Below are positions 8,600 through 15,456 of a DNA stretch of 64,000 nucleotides, in pieces. The stretch is from WTKG01 sp963735005. GTDB taxonomy: Bacteria > Actinomycetota > Actinomycetes > Actinomycetales > Demequinaceae. The stretch covers positions 100,426-164,425 of the forward strand of contig CAVTJA010000002.1 of NCBI GenBank assembly GCA_963735005.1, in the 5' to 3' direction. The notes under the pieces are model-generated. The model was not told the DNA's origin and did no database searches. It saw only the letters and a program-made list of their open reading frames with translations. The number at the start of each line of letters is the position of its first letter. Within the stretch, counting starts at the first letter, position 1. Made by a program: the position numbers and the translations under genes.

Positions 8600-9217
8600 A
8601 TGGTCACGCTCGCTATCGATACGTCCAGCGCGATTTCCGTCGCCGTCATGGACGGGGACGACGCGCTCGCATCCGCTTCCGTATATGAGCCGCGCGCGCA
8701 CGCGGAGAGGCTCGCGCAGATGGTCGCGGACGCGCTCGCCCAGGCGCGAGTGACGGGGGCCGACGTCGCCGACGTCGTGGTCGGGACCGGCCCCGCGCCG
8801 TTTACGGGCCTGCGGGTGGGGCTCGTGACGGCAAGGACGATGGCGATGGCGTGGGGCGTTCCCGTGCGCGGCGTGTGCTCGCTCGACGCCCTTGGGGCGG
8901 AGCACGGCGGGGACGTCACGGTGGTGGCCGACGCGCGTCGCCGGGAGGTCTACTGGGCCCGCTACGAGTCCGGGGTGCGCGTGGACGGACCCCACGTGAC
9001 GGTCCCGGCCGATGTCGTGGCGCCCGGCGAAACCATCGGGCGCGGCGCGATGCTCTACGCCGAGGCCCTCGGCGTGCATGGCGAGCCGGCGCTACTCGAC
9101 CCCGACCCCGCCTGGCTCGCGCGCGAGGCCCGCCGGCGCATCGGCGCGGGGGAGGACTTGCCGGTCGAGCCCCTTTACCTACGCCGTCCTGACGTCCACG
9201 GGGTTCCGGGCGCGTGA
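8600..9217 (+). CDS. tsaB: tRNA t6A37 synthesis protein TsaB
   Basis: 205 residues. An ASKHA-fold partner of TsaD in t6A formation; it has no catalytic site of its own. The N-terminus MVTLAIDTSSAISVAV and the VVVGTGPAPFTGLRVGL loop near residue 60 are diagnostic. The ATG at 8600 fits the family start better than a TTG two codons upstream. The stop overlaps the rimI GTG by four bases. Confidence 0.94.
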   Translation: MVTLAIDTSSAISVAVMDGDDALASASVYEPRAHAERLAQMVADALAQARVTGADVADVVVGTGPAPFTGLRVGLVTARTMAMAWGVPVRGVCSLDALGAEHGGDVTVVADARRREVYWARYESGVRVDGPHVTVPADVVAPGETIGRGAMLYAEALGVHGEPALLDPDPAWLAREARRRIGAGEDLPVEPLYLRRPDVHGVPGA

Positions 9218-9669
9218 CCGTGGTCTCCATCCGCGACGCCGTCGAGGACGACGTGCGTTGGGTTGCCGAGCGCGAGGCAGAGATTTTTGGGCCGTCGGCG
9301 TGGTCGCCGTCGTTGTTGAAGTCGGACTGGGCTGCGGGTGCGAGCACCTACCGGATCGCTGAACTCGGCGGCGAGCGCGTGGGGTACTGCGTGTACGGCG
9401 AATTCGAGGACAGCTTCTCGCTGATGAACCTCGCGGTCGCGCCTGGGGAGCGGCGCAAGGGCGTGGCGGCCGCGCTGCTCGCCGACTGCCTCGCGGCCGC
9501 CCGCCGAGACGGCTGCGCGCAGGTGTGGCTGGAGGTCGCCGTCGACAACGACGCGGCGATCGGGCTCTACCGGGCGGCGGGCTTTGAGGACGTGCGGGTG
9601 CGGCCGCGGTACTACCAGCCCGAGGGCACTGACGCCCTGGTGATGGCCCTGGACGTCGACGCAACGTGA
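9214..9669 (+). CDS. rimI: GNAT acetyltransferase RimI-like (ribosomal protein S18 alanine N-acetyltransferase)
   Basis: 151 residues. A GNAT-fold acetyltransferase; the family acetylates protein N-termini, classically S18. The acetyl-CoA loop VAPGERRKGVAAALL lies at about 76-90, followed by VDNDAAIGLYRAAGF and a C-terminal RYYQPEGTDALVM segment, all characteristic of RimI. The GTG overlaps the tsaB stop. In most relatives tsaD follows directly; here a reverse-strand gene intervenes, so RimI would be the last gene of this message. Confidence 0.92.
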   Translation: MTVVSIRDAVEDDVRWVAEREAEIFGPSAWSPSLLKSDWAAGASTYRIAELGGERVGYCVYGEFEDSFSLMNLAVAPGERRKGVAAALLADCLAAARRDGCAQVWLEVAVDNDAAIGLYRAAGFEDVRVRPRYYQPEGTDALVMALDVDAT

Positions 9670-9700
9670 CGCGGGGCGGGCGCCCTGCGGGAAGCGTGGC

Positions 9701-10342
9701 CTAGAGGACCAGCGCCGCGTCGTCCCAGCTGGTACGTCCGCGCCGCAGGCCCGCGCCGTGGTCGCCCTCGGGCGGGTATCCCACCCCGAGCAGCATCTCG
9801 GAACTCCACGACGTGCCAGCGAGCAGCGCCTCGTCGATGCCAGGCCGCGAGAACCCGCCGTACGGGCGCACCGCGAGCCCCGCGGCGCGTAGGGCGAGTA
9901 TCAGGTAGCCAGCCTGCAGCCAGGTGCCGTCGTGCGCCTTTTGGGATCGCTCGTCCGCGGCGGCCTCAAGCCGTTCGCGAACGTGGTCGGCGCCGGGCGA
10001 GGTGACGTGAAACTGGTCGTGGTAGCGGTCGTCGCGCGCAATCACCAGGATGAGCGGCGCGCGCTCGAGTTTGTCTTTGTTGCCGGGCGACGCGTGCGCG
10101 ATGACTGCCGCCCTCGCCGCCGGCGACTCGGCCACGACCAGCCGCATCGGTACGGCGTTGTTTCCCGTGGGCGCGAGCTTCGCGCGGTCGAAAACCTCGC
10201 GCACGAGGGCCGTGGGTACCTCGCGGTCGGCGAAGTGGGTGTTGGAACGGGCGCCGTGGAAGAGCTGCTGCCACACGGGCTCGGGCAGGACGCCGGGGGA
10301 AGCGGCGAGTGCCGCTGCGTCAATGTCGATGTCTAGGGTCAC
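9701..10342 (-). CDS. Nitroreductase-family protein, RutE-like
   Basis: 213 residues. FMN-dependent nitroreductase fold; the closest recognisable relatives are RutE-type 3-hydroxypropanoate dehydrogenases. Supporting segments are LFHGARSNTHF near residue 27 (FMN phosphate binding by the Arg/Ser pair), LAPTGNNAVPMRLVV near 55, and SSEMLLGVGYPP near 180. No other rut gene is present, so the substrate is unknown. The GTG start has TATTAC five bases upstream and no ribosome binding site. It interrupts the rimI-tsaD pair that is contiguous in many actinobacteria. Confidence 0.8.
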   Translation of the reverse strand: MTLDIDIDAAALAASPGVLPEPVWQQLFHGARSNTHFADREVPTALVREVFDRAKLAPTGNNAVPMRLVVAESPAARAAVIAHASPGNKDKLERAPLILVIARDDRYHDQFHVTSPGADHVRERLEAAADERSQKAHDGTWLQAGYLILALRAAGLAVRPYGGFSRPGIDEALLAGTSWSSEMLLGVGYPPEGDHGAGLRRGRTSWDDAALVL

Positions 10343-10425
10343 AGTCAGTAATACGCACGCGGACGTTGCGTTATTCCGCGGGGTCGCGAGCCGCTGCAGT
10401 GTTCGCCGAATAGGCGCTCCCGACC

Positions 10426-10431
10426 TAAGGT
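10426..10431 (+). promoter_or_regulatory. Putative -10 element, leaderless tsaD
   Basis: TAAGGT lies six bases before the tsaD GTG and no Shine-Dalgarno is seen. The identical hexamer at the identical distance precedes the response regulator at 48173. A separate promoter makes sense because tsaD has been cut off from rimI by the reverse-strand gene. Confidence 0.5.
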
Positions 10432-10437
10432 TGACGC

Positions 10438-11481
10438 GTGGAACCGTTGGTCATGGGCATCGAGAGCACGTGCGACGAAACAGGCGTGGCGCTTGTGCGC
10501 GGCCGCGATCTAGTTCACGACGCCGTCGCCAGCTCCATGGACGAGCACGCGCGGTTCGGCGGCATCGTCCCCGAGGTTGCCTCCCGCGCCCACCTCGAAT
10601 CCTTCCTCCCGACCATCGCGGCGGCGCTCGACGGCTCGGGCCACACCCTGGCGGACGTCGACGCGATCGCTGTGGCGTCCGGGCCGGGGCTCGTGGGGTG
10701 CCTCACCGTGGGCGTCGCGGGCGCCAAGGCGCTCGCGGTCGCGCTCGACAAGCCGCTCTACGCGGTCAACCACGTGGTGGGTCACGCGGCGGTGGACGAG
10801 CTTGTGCACGGCGCCTTCCCCGACCGATTCCTGTCCCTCGTGGTATCCGGCGGCCACTCGTCGCTGCTGCTCGTCGACGACATCGCGACCGGCGTGACGG
10901 AGCTCGGGCACACGCTCGACGACGCAGCGGGCGAGGCCTTCGACAAGGTGGGTAGGCTGCTCGGCCTGCCGTACCCGGGCGGCCCGCACGTGGACCGCCT
11001 GGCCCGCGAGGGCAACCCGGCGGCGATCCCCTTCCCGCGCGGCCTCAGTAAGCCCTCCGACCTCGAGCGCCACGCCTACGACTTTTCCTTCTCCGGCCTC
11101 AAGACCGCCGTCGCGCGCTGGCTTGAGCAGTGCGCGGACGACGGCCGCGAGGTGCCGGCGGCGGACGTCGCGGCCAGTTTCGCTGACGCCGTGGCAGACG
11201 TGCTTGTCACCAAGTCGCTACGCGCATGCGCCGAGCACGGTGTCGACACGCTTGTCATCGGGGGAGGGTTCTCGGCGAACTCGCAGCTCCGGGACGCGGC
11301 CGAGCGGCGCTGCGTGGAGGCGGGAATCACCGTACGTATTCCCCCGATCAGGTTTTGCACCGACAATGGGGCGATGATCGCAGCACTCGGAAGCGCGTGC
11401 GTGCGTTCCGGCGTCGCCCCGAGCGGCCTGGGCGTAGGCGTGGACTCGGCCATGCCGCTCGAGAGGGTGACGGTGTCATGA
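10438..11481 (+). CDS. tsaD: tRNA N6-adenosine threonylcarbamoyltransferase
   Basis: 347 residues. The catalytic subunit of t6A synthesis (Kae1/TsaD family), transferring threonylcarbamoyl to A37. The family N-terminus MGIESTCDETGVALV begins at residue 6, the metal-binding histidines are in NHVVGHAAV near residue 113, and the ASKHA loop VVSGGHSSLLLV is near 138. SFSGLKTAVAR and GGGFSANSQLR are also typical. The stop overlaps the next ATG by four bases, coupling it to the GH3 gene. Confidence 0.96.
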   Translation: MEPLVMGIESTCDETGVALVRGRDLVHDAVASSMDEHARFGGIVPEVASRAHLESFLPTIAAALDGSGHTLADVDAIAVASGPGLVGCLTVGVAGAKALAVALDKPLYAVNHVVGHAAVDELVHGAFPDRFLSLVVSGGHSSLLLVDDIATGVTELGHTLDDAAGEAFDKVGRLLGLPYPGGPHVDRLAREGNPAAIPFPRGLSKPSDLERHAYDFSFSGLKTAVARWLEQCADDGREVPAADVAASFADAVADVLVTKSLRACAEHGVDTLVIGGGFSANSQLRDAAERRCVEAGITVRIPPIRFCTDNGAMIAALGSACVRSGVAPSGLGVGVDSAMPLERVTVS

Positions 11482-13193
11482 CCGACCACCACGTCCCACG
11501 GTTCGCCCACGGGCGCATCGGCAGTCACGCTGCCAGCATTGCACCGGGATCCGTGGGCCGTGGCGCCGTTGCGGCCCTCGCCGTGGTGGCACTCGTAGCG
11601 TCCGCCGCGTACGGCATGAACATGATGACGGAGCCAGACGTCGACGCAGCCGTCGCGGACATCAAGCCCGAAGCCACGCCGTCGCCCGAGCCGTCGCCCG
11701 AGCCCGCCGAGCCCGTCGTTGAGACGCTTCCGTGGGGCCCCACCGTCGAGGACTGGGACTACGCCGTCTCGAAAGCTGAGTCAATGTCGGTCGAGGAGGC
11801 AGCCGGGCAGGTGCTCATCGCAAACTTCTCCGGCAAGAGTCCTGCTGACGTCGCGTCCATGGTCGACCGCTACCACCTCGGCGGCGTCATCCTGTTCGAC
11901 GACAACATCGGCGACGCGACCCGCACCACCCGCCTCAACCAGGCAATCCAAGACGCTGGCGCGCAGTCCGGCCGCACGTGGCCCGTGATTGTCAGCGTCG
12001 ACCAGGAGGGCGGGCCGGTCGCGAGGCTGACCCCGCTCGTGCCCGAAATGCCCGCGTTCATGGCGGCGGGGGCGGTCGCCGACAAGCAGGTCGTCGAGGA
12101 CACCTACTCGGCGTTCGGGTCCGACATCGGCAACCTTGGCTTTAACGTCAACTACGCACCCGTGGCGGACATGACCATCGGGCTGCAGGACCCGGTGATC
12201 CGGACGCGGTCGGCCGGCTCGGACCCGGATAACGTGTCGGCAACCGTCGTTGCGGCCGTCAACGGGTACCTGAACGCAGGCGTCGTCCCCACGGTCAAGC
12301 ACTTCCCCGGTCACGGCAGCGTGACCACCGACTCGCACGCCGCTCTCCCCACGCAGAGAACCAAGGTCAAAGAGCTCGCCCAGCGCGACTTCGTGCCGTT
12401 CCAGGCTGCGATCGATGCTGGGGCGCCCCTGATCATGATGGGCCACGTGCGTATCCCCGAGTGGGGCAAGGGCCCGTCGACGCTCAACCCGCGCGCCTAC
12501 TCTTACCTGCGCGACCAGATGGGCTTTCAGGGTGTCATCGTCACCGACGCGCTCAACATGGCTGCGGTGACGAAGCACAGGAGCCCTGACGACGTCGCGG
12601 TCGGCGCGCTCAAGGCTGGCGCCGACCTGCTGCTGATGCCCGCGGACCTCGGCGAGGCGCACGCCGGAATCGTCAAGGCGGTGAAGAAAGGGAAGCTCGA
12701 CCGCGCCCGGCTCAACGATGCCGCGGCCCACTCCATCGCCCTCATGTCATGGCAGTCGCGGATGGCGCCGGAGGTGCCCCCGGGCACTGATTACGTGCGC
12801 GCGTTCAGCGCAGCGGGAGCGACGGTCGCCGCCTCGAGCTGTGGCAAGAACTACGTGAAGGGCGGGGTTCGGATTAGCGGCGGCTGGCAGTCGGAGCGCG
12901 ACGCGCTCGCGCGGGCGCTCAAGAAGTTGGGCGTCCCGCAGAAGTCCACAGGGACCACGATCACCATCCTCGGCAGCGCGGACGGCAAGGCGAACTCCGA
13001 CATCGTCGTCGCAATGGACGGCCCGTGGGGGTTGCCGGATTCGAACGCGAACGTCTACGTCGGCCTTTATGGCCGGGGAGACGCCACTCTCGCCGGGCTT
13101 GCGGACGTGCTGACCGGCACGGTCACGCCCACCGCCGGTTGGCCCGTGCACCTCTCGGGCATCAAGCCGGATGCCTGCACCGGCGGCGGCTAG
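11478..13193 (+). CDS. Membrane-anchored or secreted GH3 beta-N-acetylhexosaminidase-like protein
   Basis: 571 residues. Glycoside hydrolase family 3, NagZ-like; NagZ removes N-acetylglucosamine from muropeptides during wall recycling. A single hydrophobic segment at about 30-52 follows a short cytoplasmic head, then a Pro/Glu linker (PSPEPSPEP) leads to the barrel domain from about residue 95. Catalytic signatures are KHFPGHG at 274-280 with a following Asp-Ser-His, and the nucleophile Asp357 in VTDALNM. ATG 11478 overlaps the tsaD stop. The C-terminal 130 residues are a second alpha/beta domain. It acts outside the membrane, judging by the leader. Confidence 0.88.
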   Translation: MTDHHVPRFAHGRIGSHAASIAPGSVGRGAVAALAVVALVASAAYGMNMMTEPDVDAAVADIKPEATPSPEPSPEPAEPVVETLPWGPTVEDWDYAVSKAESMSVEEAAGQVLIANFSGKSPADVASMVDRYHLGGVILFDDNIGDATRTTRLNQAIQDAGAQSGRTWPVIVSVDQEGGPVARLTPLVPEMPAFMAAGAVADKQVVEDTYSAFGSDIGNLGFNVNYAPVADMTIGLQDPVIRTRSAGSDPDNVSATVVAAVNGYLNAGVVPTVKHFPGHGSVTTDSHAALPTQRTKVKELAQRDFVPFQAAIDAGAPLIMMGHVRIPEWGKGPSTLNPRAYSYLRDQMGFQGVIVTDALNMAAVTKHRSPDDVAVGALKAGADLLLMPADLGEAHAGIVKAVKKGKLDRARLNDAAAHSIALMSWQSRMAPEVPPGTDYVRAFSAAGATVAASSCGKNYVKGGVRISGGWQSERDALARALKKLGVPQKSTGTTITILGSADGKANSDIVVAMDGPWGLPDSNANVYVGLYGRGDATLAGLADVLTGTVTPTAGWPVHLSGIKPDACTGGG

Positions 13194-14356
13194 CCGCGCT
13201 CGACGATCATCGCGACGCGGCGATCGCCCGCGCGTGTCAGGATCACCGTCGCGGCGTTATCGCCCCGGAGCTTGAGCTCCTTCCGGACGCGCTCGGGCGA
13301 CACGTCCATCCCGCGCTTCTTGATCTCAAGGGCGCCCACGCCCCGCTCACGCAGGTACGACGCGAGGGTCGCCGGCTTGTATGGCAGGACGTCGAGTACG
13401 CGATAGCGCGTCGCGAGCTGGGTGGTGGCGTCGGCGTCGCCAGTGAGGTACGCGATCGTGTGGTGGAGCAGCCGCGCGTCGACTGCCGCCGCGACTTCGC
13501 CGACGAGGCCGGCCCGGATCACCGCACCGTCGGGCTCGAACAGGTAGGCGCCAGTTGCGCCGACCTCGGCGATGGCGCCCGTGTTGCGAACCGCCGCCGC
13601 GCCGTCGGCGCTCAGCACCAGCGCCCCACGGCCAGGAGCAGCCGCGAGCGGCCCGGCCCACAGGCCGCACTCGACGACGTCGCCGTCGACCGACACCCAT
13701 TGGGCCTCCACGTCCGCTGGGAGCGCCGTATGCGGGATTCCGGGTCCAACCTTGACACCCACCGCCGGGAACGCGTCTCGTAGCGCCAGAACGGCGCTCA
13801 GGGGCGGCTCGTAGTCCTCGGGTCGGTACTGGCGCGCGCCCCCGGCTCGCCGCCCCGGGTCCGCGTAGACGGCCTCGACGTCCACGCCACGCACGACGTC
13901 CATTGCGTCCGCGTGCACCACGACCGCGTCGGGGAACGGCGCGAGGTTATGGTCCGCGATGAGTGCCGTGCCTTCGTCCCGTTCGAAAGCCATCACCGCG
14001 AGCCCCAGCCCGGCCATCGCGAACGCGTCCGCGCCGATCCCGCACGTGAGGTCGGCGACGCGCGTGATGCCCGCGTCACGAAAGCGGGCCGCGTGGCGGG
14101 CGGCCACGACAAGGCGCGTGGCTTGCTCGAGCCCCGCGCGGGTGAAGAGCATCTGCGCGGCGAATTCCCCGAACTTCGCGGCCGCGGCGCGCCGCAGCTC
14201 CACTTGGGTCATGGCGGCGGCCACGAGGTCTGGGGGGTGGCCAGCGGCGCGAAGCTCGCTGCCGACGACGAGCGCGTCGCGCGTCTCGTCCGCGAGTGCC
14301 CCCGTGAGCGACAGGCAGTCGCGAGATGTCGCGAGGCGGGCGGCTGCGGCATCCAT
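13190..14356 (-). CDS. Class I SAM-dependent methyltransferase with THUMP-like C-terminal domain
   Basis: 388 residues. The Rossmann SAM-binding motif VADLTCGIGADAFAMA lies near residues 98-113, and a DPGRRAG segment follows at the position of the catalytic loop. The C-terminal part (EIKKRGMDVSPERVRKELKLRG) matches the THUMP-like domain common in actinobacterial proteins of this type, suggesting an RNA substrate, which is inference. ATG 14356 is preferred over a reading from 14416. CATCAT stands six bases upstream. It converges on the GH3 gene and the two stops share CTAG (13190-13193). Confidence 0.85.
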   Translation of the reverse strand: MDAAAARLATSRDCLSLTGALADETRDALVVGSELRAAGHPPDLVAAAMTQVELRRAAAAKFGEFAAQMLFTRAGLEQATRLVVAARHAARFRDAGITRVADLTCGIGADAFAMAGLGLAVMAFERDEGTALIADHNLAPFPDAVVVHADAMDVVRGVDVEAVYADPGRRAGGARQYRPEDYEPPLSAVLALRDAFPAVGVKVGPGIPHTALPADVEAQWVSVDGDVVECGLWAGPLAAAPGRGALVLSADGAAAVRNTGAIAEVGATGAYLFEPDGAVIRAGLVGEVAAAVDARLLHHTIAYLTGDADATTQLATRYRVLDVLPYKPATLASYLRERGVGALEIKKRGMDVSPERVRKELKLRGDNAATVILTRAGDRRVAMIVERG

Positions 14357-14419
14357 GAGCCGATGATGGCACGCCCCGCTTGGCGACGCGTCGCTTGCCG
14401 CGCCGACCACCGGCATGAG

Positions 14420-14446
14420 TTAGCACTCCACCGGCGCGAGTGCTAA
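14420..14446 (+). promoter_or_regulatory. CIRCE operator (HrcA binding site)
   Basis: A perfect inverted repeat TTAGCACTC - 9 bases - GAGTGCTAA, identical to the CIRCE consensus. HrcA binds it and represses chaperonin genes until heat shock. It lies 107 bases before the groES start, between groES and the divergent methyltransferase. Confidence 0.95.
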
Positions 14447-14552
14447 ATTGTTACTGCTCCGTTGGGGAGCAAGAACGGCGACGCCGGCGGACTACGCCGC
14501 CCCTCACGTCGCCGCACAACTGTCAAACGAAACGTGGAAGGTCAGGTCCGCA

Positions 14553-14846
14553 ATGTCGGTCTCTATTAAGCCTCTCGAAGACAAGGTCGTCGTGAAGTCG
14601 GCGGAAGCCGAGAAGACGACTGCCTCCGGGCTCGTCATCCCCGACACCGCGAAGGAGAAGCCCCAGGAGGGCGAGGTCATCGCAGTGGGACCGGGTCGAA
14701 TCGACGACAACGGCAACCGGGTGCCCCTTGACGTCGCCGTCGGGGACAAGATCATCTACAGCAAGTACGGCGGCACCGAGGTCAAGTACGCGGGCGAGGA
14801 ATACCTCATCCTGTCCGCACGCGACATCCTCGCGGTCATCGCGTAG
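14553..14846 (+). CDS. groES: Co-chaperonin GroES
   Basis: 97 residues, the usual length. The heptameric lid of the GroEL chaperonin. The N-terminus MSVSIKPLEDKVVVK, the mobile loop around SAEAEKTTASGLVIPD and the C-terminal EYLILSARDILAVIA are diagnostic. Regulation is by the CIRCE element upstream. No groEL follows: a strong hairpin terminator stands 27 bases after the stop and then the convergent whiB gene, so GroEL must be encoded elsewhere. Confidence 0.97.
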   Translation: MSVSIKPLEDKVVVKSAEAEKTTASGLVIPDTAKEKPQEGEVIAVGPGRIDDNGNRVPLDVAVGDKIIYSKYGGTEVKYAGEEYLILSARDILAVIA

Positions 14847-14872
14847 CGCGAGCCCAAAGCTGCAGGAACGCG

Positions 14873-14904
14873 GAGAGGGCCCCGGCTAACGCCGGGGCCC
14901 TCTC
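14873..14904. terminator. Strong hairpin terminator between groES and whiB
   Basis: A perfect 14-base-pair GC-rich stem (14873-14886 with 14891-14904) around a TAAC loop, followed by GATTT. It lies between two convergent genes and can serve both strands. Confidence 0.85.
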
Positions 14905-14927
14905 GATTTCCGTGGGGTGGGTGTGGC

Positions 14928-15218
14928 CTAACTCGCCTGACGCACGCGGGTGGCCAACACGGAATTCCGCTCATCCTCGCTCATGCCGCCCCAGACACCG
15001 AAGGGCTCGCGGGCCTCAAAGGACCTCTCGCGGCACATCTCCAGCACGGAGCAACCTTCGCAGTAACGCTTGGCCCTTTCGGCCCGACGACGCCGCGCCG
15101 AACCGCGCTCGCCTTCGGGGTGAAAGAACAGGTTTGGGTCCGCCTCTCGGCAGGCCCCCTCGTATTGCCATTCCCACTCGTCTTGGGTGGGTGAAGGCAA
15201 GGACGCGGCAATGTTCAT
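14928..15218 (-). CDS. WhiB-family iron-sulfur transcription factor, WhiB3/WhiD-like
   Basis: 96 residues. The four cluster cysteines are at 23, 53, 56 and 62 (C-x2-C-x5-C), followed by the FGVWGG turn at 73-78 and a short basic tail. The spacing after the first cysteine, with FFHPEGERGSARRRR at 31-45, resembles WhiB3/WhiD rather than WhiB1, WhiB2 or WhiB4. Such proteins bind sigma factor and tune redox or developmental genes. ATG 15218 gives the family length; an upstream extension reads through a hairpin and is unlikely. A WhiB gene just before guaB is common in Micrococcales. Confidence 0.9.
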   Translation of the reverse strand: MNIAASLPSPTQDEWEWQYEGACREADPNLFFHPEGERGSARRRRAERAKRYCEGCSVLEMCRERSFEAREPFGVWGGMSEDERNSVLATRVRQAS

Positions 15219-15278
15219 GAGTTGTACTTTCCGGATCCGGCTCACCCTCAGGACGACCCGTTCCTTTACTAGCGCCAC

Positions 15279-15305
15279 GGACCTGGGCATCCGGTGCCCA
15301 GGTCC
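15279..15305. promoter_or_regulatory. Long perfect hairpin in the whiB-guaB intergenic region
   Basis: An 11-base-pair perfect stem (15279-15289 with 15295-15305) and a TCCGG loop. It lies 60-87 bases upstream of whiB on the reverse strand and 150 bases before guaB. No T-run follows on either strand, so it is more likely an operator or a leader structure than a terminator. Confidence 0.5.
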
Positions 15306-15384
15306 TGCAACCGCAGCGTTCGCTTGCACAAATTTTCGTCAACCCTCGGCCCGGCCGGTAGCCCTCTCTTCTGGGGGTAGGGGG

Positions 15385-15399
15385 TATCCGAACCGGATA
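15385..15399. promoter_or_regulatory. Inverted repeat upstream of guaB
   Basis: TATCCG-AAC-CGGATA, a 6+6 base inverted repeat 46 bases before the guaB -10 element; a regulator site is possible, identity unknown. Confidence 0.3.
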
Positions 15400-15444
15400 T
15401 TTACGCTCGATCTCGGCGAGGCCTGGCGTGGGCGTGCGCTCGTC

Positions 15445-15450
15445 TAGGAT
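15445..15450 (+). promoter_or_regulatory. Putative -10 element, leaderless guaB
   Basis: TAGGAT lies six bases before the guaB ATG; there is no Shine-Dalgarno and no -35 match. Confidence 0.5.
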
Positions 15451-15456
15451 GGTCCA

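Noticed and set aside
11226..11477. Extended start for the GH3 gene upstream of 11478
   Set aside because: The upstream frame is antisense-like Arg-rich text inside tsaD; the ATG overlapping the tsaD stop opens a normal membrane leader.
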